Below are positions 43,493 to 50,218 of a stretch of DNA of 64,000 bases, piece by piece. The notes under the pieces were generated by a model. The model worked only from the letters and a program-made list of their open reading frames with translations. It did no database searches and was not told the DNA's origin. The first letter of the stretch is position 1. Every line of letters starts with the position of its first letter. The stretch is from DATGUN01 sp035301285 (GTDB taxonomy: Bacteria > Bacillota > Bacilli > Bacillales > Amphibacillaceae): assembly GCA_035301285.1 (NCBI GenBank), contig DATGUN010000088.1:19955-83954 (forward strand). Reading direction: 5' to 3'. The translations under genes and the position numbers were made by a program.

Positions 43493-44434
43493 ATGAACAG
43501 GTTTTTATCATTGTTTTTAGTTGTAACAGGAATCGTATTACTGCTTGCAAGTTGTGGAAAAAGCGGTGCATCTGATACAAATGGTGGAAATGAAGGGGCT
43601 ATACAGGCAGTAGGAAGTTTCTCGATTGTATCAGACATCGTCAATGAAATAGGTGGCGATTTTGTCGATGTCCATAATGTCGTCGATGTTGGCAATGAAC
43701 CGCATGAGTACGAACCCAAACCGGAAGATACGAAAAAAACCGAAGACGCAGATATATTTTTTTATAACGGTATGAATCTCGAAGGCGGTGATTCCGGATG
43801 GGTCAGCAAATTATTGGAATCAGTCGGCAAAGAAGACGATAAAGTTTTCGAGGTGACTGAAGGCGTTGAACCGAAATATCTTGGGGAAGAAGAAGGAAAT
43901 GATGGTGAAATAAATCCACACGCATTCCTTGATCCGAATGTCGGGATCCAGATGGCTGAAAACATCCGTGATGGTTTGGTCAAAGTCGATCCCGATCACG
44001 AGGATGAATATAATGAGAATGCTGATGAATATATCAATGAATTAAAAGATATCGATCAGGAGTATCAAGACAAGATTGATGACATTCCCGAAGAAGACCG
44101 TGTGTTCTTTTCCAGTGAACGCGCCTATCAATATATGACTGAGCGTTATGGCTTGAAAGAAGGGTTTATCTGGGAAATCGATACAGAGGATATCGGTACC
44201 CCAGATCAGATTAAATCCGCTGTGAAGTTTGTTGAAGATAATGATCCACCATCATTGTTCGTGGAATCGAATGTAGATAAGCGGCATATGGAAACTGTAT
44301 CGGATGAAACGGATGTGGAAATATCCCATACAATCTATTCAGATGAATTAGGAAAAGAAGGTGAAGAAGGAGAGACTTATCTCGGCTTTCTTAAAAGTAA
44401 CATTGATGATATTTACGATGGGCTAAATAGGTAG
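43493..44434 (+). CDS. mntA: Manganese-type substrate-binding lipoprotein
   Basis: The extracytoplasmic metal-binding subunit, 313 residues, with lipobox LASC (Cys21) after the hydrophobic signal. The four metal ligands can be traced: His in GNEPHEYEPKPED, His in INPHAFLDPN, Glu in FFSSERAYQYM (the position that is His in zinc-binding ZnuA) and Asp in IYSDELGKEG. The H-H-E-D set is the manganese/iron class (PsaA, MntC, TroA). There is no His-rich loop. The sequence is very acidic, as expected of an exported protein from a salt-tolerant bacterium. AAGGAG lies 13 bases before the ATG. Confidence 0.9.
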   Translation: MNRFLSLFLVVTGIVLLLASCGKSGASDTNGGNEGAIQAVGSFSIVSDIVNEIGGDFVDVHNVVDVGNEPHEYEPKPEDTKKTEDADIFFYNGMNLEGGDSGWVSKLLESVGKEDDKVFEVTEGVEPKYLGEEEGNDGEINPHAFLDPNVGIQMAENIRDGLVKVDPDHEDEYNENADEYINELKDIDQEYQDKIDDIPEEDRVFFSSERAYQYMTERYGLKEGFIWEIDTEDIGTPDQIKSAVKFVEDNDPPSLFVESNVDKRHMETVSDETDVEISHTIYSDELGKEGEEGETYLGFLKSNIDDIYDGLNR

Positions 44435-44445
44435 CCCTCATTTAC

Positions 44446-44480
44446 AAACCCGGTGCATTGTTAATGGTGCCGGGTTTTTA
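44446..44480 (+). terminator. Terminator of the manganese operon
   Basis: AAACCCGGTGCATTG pairs with AATGGTGCCGGGTTT, followed by TTA. Confidence 0.85.
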
Positions 44481-44509
44481 TTCGTACCTTGCTTTTGTTA
44501 AGGTTTGGT

Positions 44510-44538
44510 TTTACCCACTTTTTTTGCTAAAATATAAT
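44510..44538 (+). promoter_or_regulatory. SigA promoter of smpB
   Basis: -35 TTTACC (44510-44515), 17-base spacer, -10 TATAAT (44533-44538), about 28 bases before the start. Confidence 0.6.
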
Positions 44539-44566
44539 GCATGGTTATATTGAGGGGGAAACATCC

Positions 44567-45034
44567 ATGCCCAAAGGAAGCGGAAAAACACTTGCCCAAA
44601 ATAAAAAGGCATCACATGATTATTTTATCGAGGAAACATATGAAGCAGGAATCGTTTTAAAGGGAACGGAAATTAAATCGATCCGGGCCGGGCGCATTAA
44701 CATAAAAGATGCCCATGCACGCGTAGACCGGGGAGAAGTCCAACTGATCAATCTGCATATCGCTCCCTATGAACAAGGGAACCGTTTTAATCATGACCCT
44801 ACGAGGACACGGAAACTTCTTTTGCATCGTAAAGAAATCGATAAACTGACAGGGCTTATCCAGCAGAAAGGCTATACGCTTGTTCCGTTAAAGATATATA
44901 TCAAAAATGGCGTTGCCAAAATATTGCTGGGACTCGGAAAAGGGAAAAAGAAATACGATAAACGGGAAGACCTCAAGCGGAAACAAATGAAACGGGATGC
45001 AGACCGGGCGATAAAAGAGCGGAGTCAAATGTAA
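44567..45034 (+). CDS. smpB: tmRNA-binding protein SmpB
   Basis: A 155-residue OB-fold protein that binds tmRNA and brings it to stalled ribosomes. It contains the family motifs IEETYEAGIVLKGTEIKSIR and HARVDRGEVQLINLHIAPYEQG, and the basic C-terminal tail (KKYDKREDLKRKQMKRDADR) that enters the mRNA channel. Start ATG 44567 with GAGGGGGAAAC upstream. The ssrA gene follows 112 bases later with its own promoter. Confidence 0.97.
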   Translation: MPKGSGKTLAQNKKASHDYFIEETYEAGIVLKGTEIKSIRAGRINIKDAHARVDRGEVQLINLHIAPYEQGNRFNHDPTRTRKLLLHRKEIDKLTGLIQQKGYTLVPLKIYIKNGVAKILLGLGKGKKKYDKREDLKRKQMKRDADRAIKERSQM

Positions 45035-45062
45035 AGAAGTTATTGGTAAAAGACAGCATACC

Positions 45063-45090
45063 TTGATTTTATGCGTAAATATGCTATACT
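45063..45090 (+). promoter_or_regulatory. Promoter of ssrA
   Basis: -35 TTGATT (45063-45068), 16-base spacer, extended -10 TGC-TATACT (TATACT at 45085-45090). Confidence 0.7.
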
Positions 45091-45146
45091 TTATATAGTG
45101 AATATGAACAGAATAATTCATATTCCGAGCGTATCTCATTCTACAT

Positions 45147-45507
45147 GGGGACGTTACGGATTCGACAGGGATAGATCGAACTTAGGCAGCGCGTCGAGGC
45201 TACGGCTCGTAAAACGTTACGCCAATAATAACTGGCAAAGAAACAAATCAACCTGCTTTAGCAGCTGCGTAAGTAGTTCTAAAGCGATCCTTCCTGTACT
45301 CGCCCGTGGTACAGACAGAAGGGTCTCAAATGAAGCGGGCTATACTTTCACTCGCTGTCTGAGGGTGACAGTTGAAATCAATCAGGCTAGCTGCTCGTAA
45401 GCCTGTTGGTAGGCCAAAGAGTAAGCGAAACAATAATATATCAACTACACGCGTAGACGCTTAAGTGGCGATATCTTTGGACGTGGGTTCGATTCCCACC
45501 GTCTCCA
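45147..45507 (+). ncRNA. ssrA: Transfer-messenger RNA (tmRNA)
   Basis: A full tmRNA of 361 bases. The 5' end GGGGACGTTACGGATTCGAC and the 3' end with T-arm GGGTTCGATTCCC and acceptor CGTCTCC pair as the tRNA-like domain. The tag reading frame starts at the GGC resume codon (45234) and stops with TAA at 45270-45272. It encodes GKETNQPALAAA, preceded by the Ala carried by tmRNA itself. CCA is not encoded. The last 15 bases of the RNA belong to the 16-bp repeat that recurs at 48.46 kb, so the 3' end was regenerated by integration of the element downstream. No terminator follows directly. Confidence 0.97.
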
Positions 45508-45508
45508 T
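45493..45508 (+). repeat. attL: left 16-bp direct repeat in ssrA
   Basis: TTCCCACCGTCTCCAT: T-arm and acceptor end of tmRNA, identical to 48463-48478. Confidence 0.9.
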
Positions 45509-45573
45509 AAATAAGCTTCAAACCATTGATGCGACAGTATTCATATTTTCGTGATACGATTTGTGATACTGTT

Positions 45574-45942
45574 TCATCTAAAATCCCCTATTTTTACCAC
45601 ATCAGCCGGTTTAAAATCATCCTCCATTTTTGCAACAGCATCATCTTCTTTACTAGGATATAAATGACTGTATATATCATAAGTAGTTGACGTATTGGCA
45701 TGTCCTAATCGTTTAGAAACAATTTGAATGTCATTGCCCATGTTTATTAAATAAGACGCGTGAGAGTGTCTAAAATCATGAATACGGATTCGTTTCACTT
45801 TTGATGATTTGATATATGTTTCATAATGGTTGTCGATTGATGTTTGCGGCATATGATCGTAAAATTCACCGAATACAATATAGTCACTTTTAACGTGTTG
45901 CGATAGCTTTAACTCACTTAATAAATTTTCCAATGTGTTTTA
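45574..45942 (-). pseudogene. Tyrosine integrase, C-terminal remnant
   Basis: Only about 120 residues of the catalytic domain of a phage-type site-specific recombinase are left. Catalytic motifs are visible: RIRIHDFRHSHASYLI (the H-x-x-R box), then VSKRLGHANTSTT (GH box), and the nucleophile Tyr in TYDIYSHLYP. A complete enzyme of this family has roughly 350-400 residues, so the DNA-binding arm and half of the catalytic domain are gone. An in-frame TAA lies a few codons before the first possible start (TTG). The gene ends 66 bases from attL, the normal place for an integrase using ssrA. It was probably responsible for the insertion and can no longer excise the element. Confidence 0.85.
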
Positions 45943-46015
45943 AGTAGTGGAGAAACTCCATGAGAAATAACCCATGCTGTTGCGGATGTATGTTCCTTTT
46001 TATTGTATAAGATAT

Positions 46016-46036
46016 GGTGTACAAAAGATGTACACC
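46016..46036 (-). terminator. Perfect 8-bp palindrome after the first lipoprotein gene
   Basis: GGTGTACA-aaaga-TGTACACC. On the minus strand it follows the lipoprotein stop by about 20 bases and precedes an A/T-rich tract, so it may be its terminator. The clean palindrome could also be a protein-binding site. Confidence 0.5.
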
Positions 46037-46054
46037 TACCATATTTTCACTAAA

Positions 46055-46723
46055 CTATTCAGAAAAGCTTACATTTATAAACATAGTAATTATACCCATT
46101 TCAGGTATATTATCATTTGTAGAAAACGTCACTGTATAATCATCGGTAAAATAAATTCCGTTGTGACTTGGCAAAGCTTTTTCAAACTCATCCATAAATT
46201 CTTCTGTATCAAAATTAAGTGATTCAGCCACATTTAACGTTGCAGCTAACCCATTTCCTTTGAGTTCTTGATAAGGTTCACTTGCTGGTATAACAACAAT
46301 ATAGGATTCCTCATTTCCTTCATAATCATATAAAGTAGATATTATATATTCAGATGAACTAAACAATGTTTGAGAATACCCATCCCCTTTTTCTTCAGCA
46401 GGTTCAACATTCTCTATCAAATCTACGTTTTCATCATGAGTAGCAAGACTATTAAATTTGCCTATTAAATCCTTAACATCGTCACTATATATATCACTTT
46501 CTTCTATAGAATCTGAAGTGGTGCTTGCTTCAGTACCGGTTACTTCTTTCTTCTTTTCTGATAATCTCTGTTTTTCTTTTTTTTCTGTGTTATCTTCATT
46601 TTCCCCTGCACTCACGTTGTTATTCTTATTATCGGCTTCATTACTACTATTGGTATCACTACCGCAAGCAGATAAACCGATCATTAGTAACACTACAGAT
46701 AAAAATAACAGTGTTTTTTTCAC
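46055..46723 (-). CDS. Lipoprotein of the ssrA element, unknown function (A)
   Basis: A 222-residue predicted lipoprotein. The signal KKTLLFLSVVLLMIGLSAC ends in lipobox LSAC (Cys20). A long Asn/Glu/Lys/Ser-rich linker (about 22-75) leads to a folded domain of about 140 residues from the DVKDLIGKFNSL region to the end. The C-terminal part alternates hydrophobic residues as in beta structure (GIYFTDDYTVTF, GIITMFINVSFSE). Start at GTG 46723 with AAAGGAGG 7 bases upstream. I do not recognise a family. It lies between the integrase remnant and the repressor remnant, where some Gram-positive phages carry lipoproteins that block superinfecting phage DNA. That role is a hypothesis from position only. 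Confidence 0.8.
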   Translation of the reverse strand: MKKTLLFLSVVLLMIGLSACGSDTNSSNEADNKNNNVSAGENEDNTEKKEKQRLSEKKKEVTGTEASTTSDSIEESDIYSDDVKDLIGKFNSLATHDENVDLIENVEPAEEKGDGYSQTLFSSSEYIISTLYDYEGNEESYIVVIPASEPYQELKGNGLAATLNVAESLNFDTEEFMDEFEKALPSHNGIYFTDDYTVTFSTNDNIPEMGIITMFINVSFSE

Positions 46724-46803
46724 TATGTATCCTCCTTTTTTGAACATACACATTTAAAATCCTAAGAATGGAACTTTTTATGATCATATTCTTCTGTGGT
46801 TAT

Positions 46804-47457
46804 TTAATCTATATTAAAAGTCATTTCTATATCTTCGCCAATATTTTCAAAATCTTCGTCGTGCGTTCCATCAATAAATAAATTTATTTCATTGATCTCA
46901 TCTGCATCAGAATCTACTGTAAAAATAACTTGACCGTCCTTTTTTACTTTCCCAATAAAATCACCGCCAACTTCGTCTGATAATAACATATCAGCATCCA
47001 CTTGATCGCCTGCATCAGTTGTTATTGTAGCTTGATCGGGATAAAAACCGTTGGTGTTATCATCTGTGTTTTCAACATTCATTGAAATTGTTATGGTGGT
47101 TACTTCATCCTTACCATCAAAAAATTCCTGATAATCTTCACTTACTTCTAACTCTCCAACTTGTAGGGCATCCACATTTAAATTGATTGGACCACTTTCT
47201 GCATTTTCGTCTAATTCTTTGTCTTTATAGGCGATGGAAAGTTTACCTATTTCGGACTCTTGTACATCTTCATTATTCGAATTAGATTCTTCCTCTATTT
47301 CTTCTTCTTTCTCTTCTTTTTCTTTGTTATCTTTCTTTTCTTCTGTTTTGTTGTTATTGGAATTATCGCTGCTTGCGCTCCGTTCTGAATCATCACAAGC
47401 GATTAATCCTCCAACCAATACCATCAACAATAATAGATAAGTAAATCTTTTAAGCAT
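46804..47457 (-). CDS. Lipoprotein of the ssrA element, unknown function (B)
   Basis: A 217-residue predicted lipoprotein: signal peptide, lipobox LIAC (Cys21), then a very acidic, low-complexity linker (about 24-68, nearly all Asp, Glu, Lys, Asn, Ser). A C-terminal beta-rich domain follows from about 75 on (for example VTTITISMNVENTDDNT and GQVIFTVDSDADEINEINLF). The pattern of a beta-sandwich with conserved 'NVENT' and 'DG..F..D' stretches is like DUF4352-type immunoprotective extracellular domains, but this is an impression, not a search result. GGGAGGG precedes the ATG. It shares its overall layout with lipoprotein A but not obvious sequence. Confidence 0.8.
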   Translation of the reverse strand: MLKRFTYLLLLMVLVGGLIACDDSERSASSDNSNNNKTEEKKDNKEKEEKEEEIEEESNSNNEDVQESEIGKLSIAYKDKELDENAESGPINLNVDALQVGELEVSEDYQEFFDGKDEVTTITISMNVENTDDNTNGFYPDQATITTDAGDQVDADMLLSDEVGGDFIGKVKKDGQVIFTVDSDADEINEINLFIDGTHDEDFENIGEDIEMTFNID

Positions 47458-47506
47458 AATTGACCCTCCCAAGTCTAGTTAAAAAGAACTATATAATATT
47501 TATAAT

Positions 47507-47533
47507 AAAAACGACCATTGCGATCGTTTTATT
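47507..47533 (-). terminator. Hairpin after the XRE pseudogene
   Basis: On the minus strand AAAACGA pairs with TCGTTTTT around TCGCAATGG, just after the regulator remnant. Confidence 0.55.
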
Positions 47534-47539
47534 ATCGAC

Positions 47540-47957
47540 CTATTTTTTCTGATTCTTTTTGAATTTGATGAAGTCGTACACATCTTGTAGATCATCCGCA
47601 GACATTCCTTCTAAGTCATGGAACATTAAGTTGGTCTGGGAATACTTCTGATATTTTTTCATGATTGATAACTTTTTTGTCTTCATCATCAATCGTAAGG
47701 AATAAAGTTTGAATGCCTTAAGCCAATTCGGAATCGGATGCATATTCGGCTTTTAAATATAAATCCGTTTTGTTCAAACATGTAGTTTCGGATATTATAT
47801 CCAGAGTTGTTTTTGATGGGTTATGTTCCCCACGTTCGATTTTACATAAATGCGAAAAACTTATGCTTGTTAATTCGGAGAGGGACCGTAAAGACATTTT
47901 TTCTTTATCGCGATATTTTCTTATAAGGCTTCCTACATCGAAATTCATTTTAATCAT
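47540..47957 (-). pseudogene. XRE-family regulator broken by a stop and a frameshift
   Basis: The N-terminal 70 residues form a clear XRE helix-turn-helix (LIRKYRDKEKMSLRSLSELT, then SFSHLCKIERGEHNPSKTTL). The frame stops with TAA at 47718-47720, right after SDSELA. Reading through it continues in frame as plausible protein (GIQTLFLTIDDEDKKVINHE) to a second stop near 47620. The following +1/-1 frame then gives FHDLEGMSADDLQDVYDFIK, which resembles the C-terminal end of such regulators. The simplest reading is one gene of about 140 codons with a CAA-to-TAA change and a frameshift. It would be the former phage or island repressor. Alternatively, two short genes overlap here. Confidence 0.68.
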
Positions 47958-47978
47958 TAAATTCCTTCATACATTTAT

Positions 47979-48006
47979 ATTGTAGCGTATAACAACACAA
48001 AAACAA
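47979..48006 (-). promoter_or_regulatory. Promoter of the XRE regulator
   Basis: On the minus strand: -35 TTGTTT (complement of 48001-48006), 16-base spacer, -10 TACAAT (complement of 47979-47984). Facing away is an orphan TTGACA (48045-48050) within repeated TGTTGA/TGACAC words, perhaps former operators. Confidence 0.55.
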
Positions 48007-48048
48007 ACATTTCTCTTGAGTGTTGATAAATGACACATTAACTGTTGA

Positions 48049-48276
48049 CACTGCGGAGTCAGGACACAACACGACACAAAAAAGAAGGGTTTGATATGGT
48101 TCTTATATAACGGTGTAAAGATTGGATGGATACCTTGTATCAGACAAATCTTTAAAGAAATTGGTTCAGAGTTCGGTGTAAAAGTCGAAAGAGTAAGGCA
48201 AGTACGCAATATAGCAGAAAATAAAATAGCGAGAAGTCTATTGAAAATTATTAAGAAAAAGAAATGCCTAAAATAA
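48049..48276 (+). pseudogene. Fragment resembling sigma-70 region 4
   Basis: An open frame of about 75 codons without a good start (TTG 48091 is too close to its AAGAAGGG). The C-terminal half, KEIGSEFGVKVERVRQVRNI followed by AENKIARSLLK, closely resembles the -35-recognition helix-turn-helix of sigma-70 factors (canonically EIGKxFGVTRERVRQIE). The upstream part is unrelated to region 3. It could be a remnant of a phage sigma-like or late-gene activator, left after a deletion. A weak hairpin ATGCCT/AAGGCAT overlaps its end. Confidence 0.5.
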
Positions 48277-48462
48277 GGCATCTCTTTATACTGAGTGAAC
48301 AAATTATATTTTATGTATAAAAAAGGGCCTCGAATTGACTGATACAGTAAATCACTATCCGAATAAACTATTTTTTACGTTAATCTTCTAATAACATCAA
48401 AACCAATGCTGTTGCTAATTTTAGTGTACTTTTGATAAGTGAAGAAAACAAGCGTTCTTGTT

Positions 48463-48478
48463 TTCCCACCGTCTCCAT
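48463..48478 (+). repeat. attR: right 16-bp direct repeat
   Basis: TTCCCACCGTCTCCAT, identical to the ssrA 3' end at 45493-45508. Confidence 0.9.
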
Positions 48479-48507
48479 CAATACATATTGTGTTGATGGT
48501 TTTTTTA
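48475..48507 (+). terminator. Original ssrA terminator, displaced by the element
   Basis: CCATCAA pairs with TTGATGG around TACATATTGTG and is followed by seven T. It overlaps the last bases of attR exactly where a terminator would have followed ssrA before insertion. Confidence 0.82.
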
Positions 48508-48610
48508 TGGAATGAATTAAAAAGTTTACATCAATCAGAAGTTGTAAGGTTGTTCTGATGAATCATTAGCGTTAAACTATTTACTATACATTACAGAGGA
48601 GGAATCATTT

Positions 48611-49669
48611 ATGGTTGCATACCCAAATGCGCAAAAAACGAAGGAACTTATTAAGCAGTTGGTATCCATTCCCAGTCCGTCTGGATATACGGATGACGTT
48701 ATCCAATTTGTGGAATCATATTTAAAGGATTTACAAGTGGACACAAGACGCAATAAGAAAGGTGGATTGATTGTTTCGTTACCGGGGAAACAGACGGATA
48801 AACACCGGATGCTGACTGCGCATGTCGATACGCTTGGTGCTATGGTAAAAGAAGTGAAAGATAATGGGCGTCTTTGCCTTGATTTGATCGGCGGCTTCCA
48901 TTACAACGCCATAGAAGGTGAATATTGTGAAATACATACATCAGATGGCAAAACGTTTACAGGTACGATTCTCATGCACCAAACGTCTGTCCATGTGTAC
49001 AAAGATGCTGGCAAAGCCGAACGAAATCAGGAGAACATGGAAGTACGCATCGACGCTAAGGTAAATAATGCGGCGGATGTTCGTCAAATAGGTATTGAAG
49101 TAGGTGACTTTGTATCATTTGACCCACGTGTTGAGGAAACGGAAAACGGGTTCATCAAATCCCGCCATCTGGATGATAAAGCAAGTGTTGCGATTTTACT
49201 TCAGCTTATCAGACGGGTGAAAGATGAAAATGTGACATTGCCTTATACAACTCATTTTCTTATATCTAATAATGAAGAAATTGGGTATGGCGGGAATTCG
49301 AATATCACACCTGAAACAATCGAATATTTGGCAGTGGATATGGGAGCGATCGGTGATGGTCAATCAACCGATGAATATACTGTTTCCATTTGCGTGAAAG
49401 ATGGCAGTGGCCCTTACCATTATGGGTTACGCAAACAATTGACAAATCTTGCCGCGGCAAATAATATCGATTACCGCTTGGATATCTATCCATACTATAC
49501 TTCAGATGCATCTGCAGCAATCCGAGCAGGTCATGATATCGTACATGGTTTGCTCGGCCCGGGAATTGATTCATCCCATGCATATGAACGGACGCATGAA
49601 TCATCGCTCGATTGCACGGAGCAATTATTGTACCACTATATACAATCGGACATGGTGGAGCAACGTTAG
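48611..49669 (+). CDS. M42-family metallo-aminopeptidase
   Basis: A zinc/cobalt peptidase of 352 residues, related to glutamyl aminopeptidase and the TET peptidases and annotated in Bacillus as YsdC/FrvX-like. Metal-site residues can be followed: AHVDTLG, SRHLDDKAS (bridging Asp), SNNEEIGYGG (catalytic Glu and ligand), AVDMGAIGDG and SSHAYERTH. Length is normal. AGAGGAGGAATC precedes the ATG. It is the first intact gene beyond the ssrA element, so in the ancestral order it followed ssrA directly. Substrate peptides are unknown; large self-assembling cytosolic complexes are usual in the family. Confidence 0.92.
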   Translation: MVAYPNAQKTKELIKQLVSIPSPSGYTDDVIQFVESYLKDLQVDTRRNKKGGLIVSLPGKQTDKHRMLTAHVDTLGAMVKEVKDNGRLCLDLIGGFHYNAIEGEYCEIHTSDGKTFTGTILMHQTSVHVYKDAGKAERNQENMEVRIDAKVNNAADVRQIGIEVGDFVSFDPRVEETENGFIKSRHLDDKASVAILLQLIRRVKDENVTLPYTTHFLISNNEEIGYGGNSNITPETIEYLAVDMGAIGDGQSTDEYTVSICVKDGSGPYHYGLRKQLTNLAAANNIDYRLDIYPYYTSDASAAIRAGHDIVHGLLGPGIDSSHAYERTHESSLDCTEQLLYHYIQSDMVEQR

Positions 49670-49703
49670 GGTAAACGATTAATTAAGATACACGGTATAC
49701 ATG

Positions 49704-49738
49704 AAATGCACAGATAAATGATTCTGTGCATTTTTTTA
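49704..49738 (+). terminator. Terminator of the M42 peptidase gene
   Basis: AAATGCACAG pairs with CTGTGCATTT, followed by TTTTT. The lia promoter should lie between here and 49830, but I could not assign a LiaR box with confidence. Confidence 0.9.
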
Positions 49739-49845
49739 TATATCATTACGCCTCAGGACCTAGACGAAAATATATCTCAGGCTCATTACACAAAACCTTT
49801 TTGCTCGATATGATGGATATAAGCTTAAGAAAGGAGGGAATCGTA

Positions 49846-50202
49846 ATGAAGAAATTTCTTTTGTTCTCAGTTGCATTGTTTGCATTGCTTGTGTTTTTAA
49901 TGAACCTTGGTCCAATGATCATATTAGGGATCAGCATTTGGTTGTTGTATGTCGTATTTAAGCAATTTACAAAAAGCGAAACAACTTCAGGCAAGATAGG
50001 TTGGGTCATTCTAGGCCTTGTCATACTTGGCATTGGATTATCGAACGTGTTTTCAATTGTAGGTATTGCTGCGGCTATCGTTTTATATGTTCTGTATAAG
50101 CATTGGAAAAGGTCGAAAAATGATCCCATTGATTTCAACGGAAATAACGATGATCCATTTACAAATTTTGAGCGTGAATGGGCTGAATTAAACCATTACT
50201 AA
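49846..50202 (+). CDS. liaI: LiaI-like membrane protein
   Basis: A small membrane protein of 118 residues with hydrophobic helices at about 4-20, 22-40 and 50-85, and a charged C-terminal tail (about 88-118). LiaI in B. subtilis anchors LiaH at the membrane during cell-wall stress. Start ATG 49846 with AAAGGAGGG upstream. The PspA-like liaH starts 16 bases later. Assignment rests on size, helices and operon position more than on sequence identity. Confidence 0.78.
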   Translation: MKKFLLFSVALFALLVFLMNLGPMIILGISIWLLYVVFKQFTKSETTSGKIGWVILGLVILGIGLSNVFSIVGIAAAIVLYVLYKHWKRSKNDPIDFNGNNDDPFTNFEREWAELNHY

Positions 50203-50218
50203 AAAGGAGCGGATGAAG

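Larger units (their letters stand above)
45493..48478. mobile_element. Decayed integrated element in the 3' end of ssrA
   Basis: About 3 kb bounded by the direct repeat TTCCCACCGTCTCCAT (45493-45508 and 48463-48478). The left copy is the 3' end of ssrA, a known integration site for phages and islands. Inside are a truncated tyrosine integrase next to the left repeat, two lipoprotein genes, a broken XRE regulator with its promoter, and a sigma-70 region-4-like fragment, with no structural, replication or transfer genes. Most genes read on the minus strand, against the chromosomal trend, and the segment is visibly richer in A+T. The layout fits what remains of a temperate phage's lysogeny module after large deletions. 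The integrase and the regulator are both broken, so the element should be immobile. Confidence 0.88.

Noticed and set aside
45071..45400. Open frame over ssrA
   Set aside because: It lies within the tmRNA gene; the RNA structure and tag frame explain the sequence.
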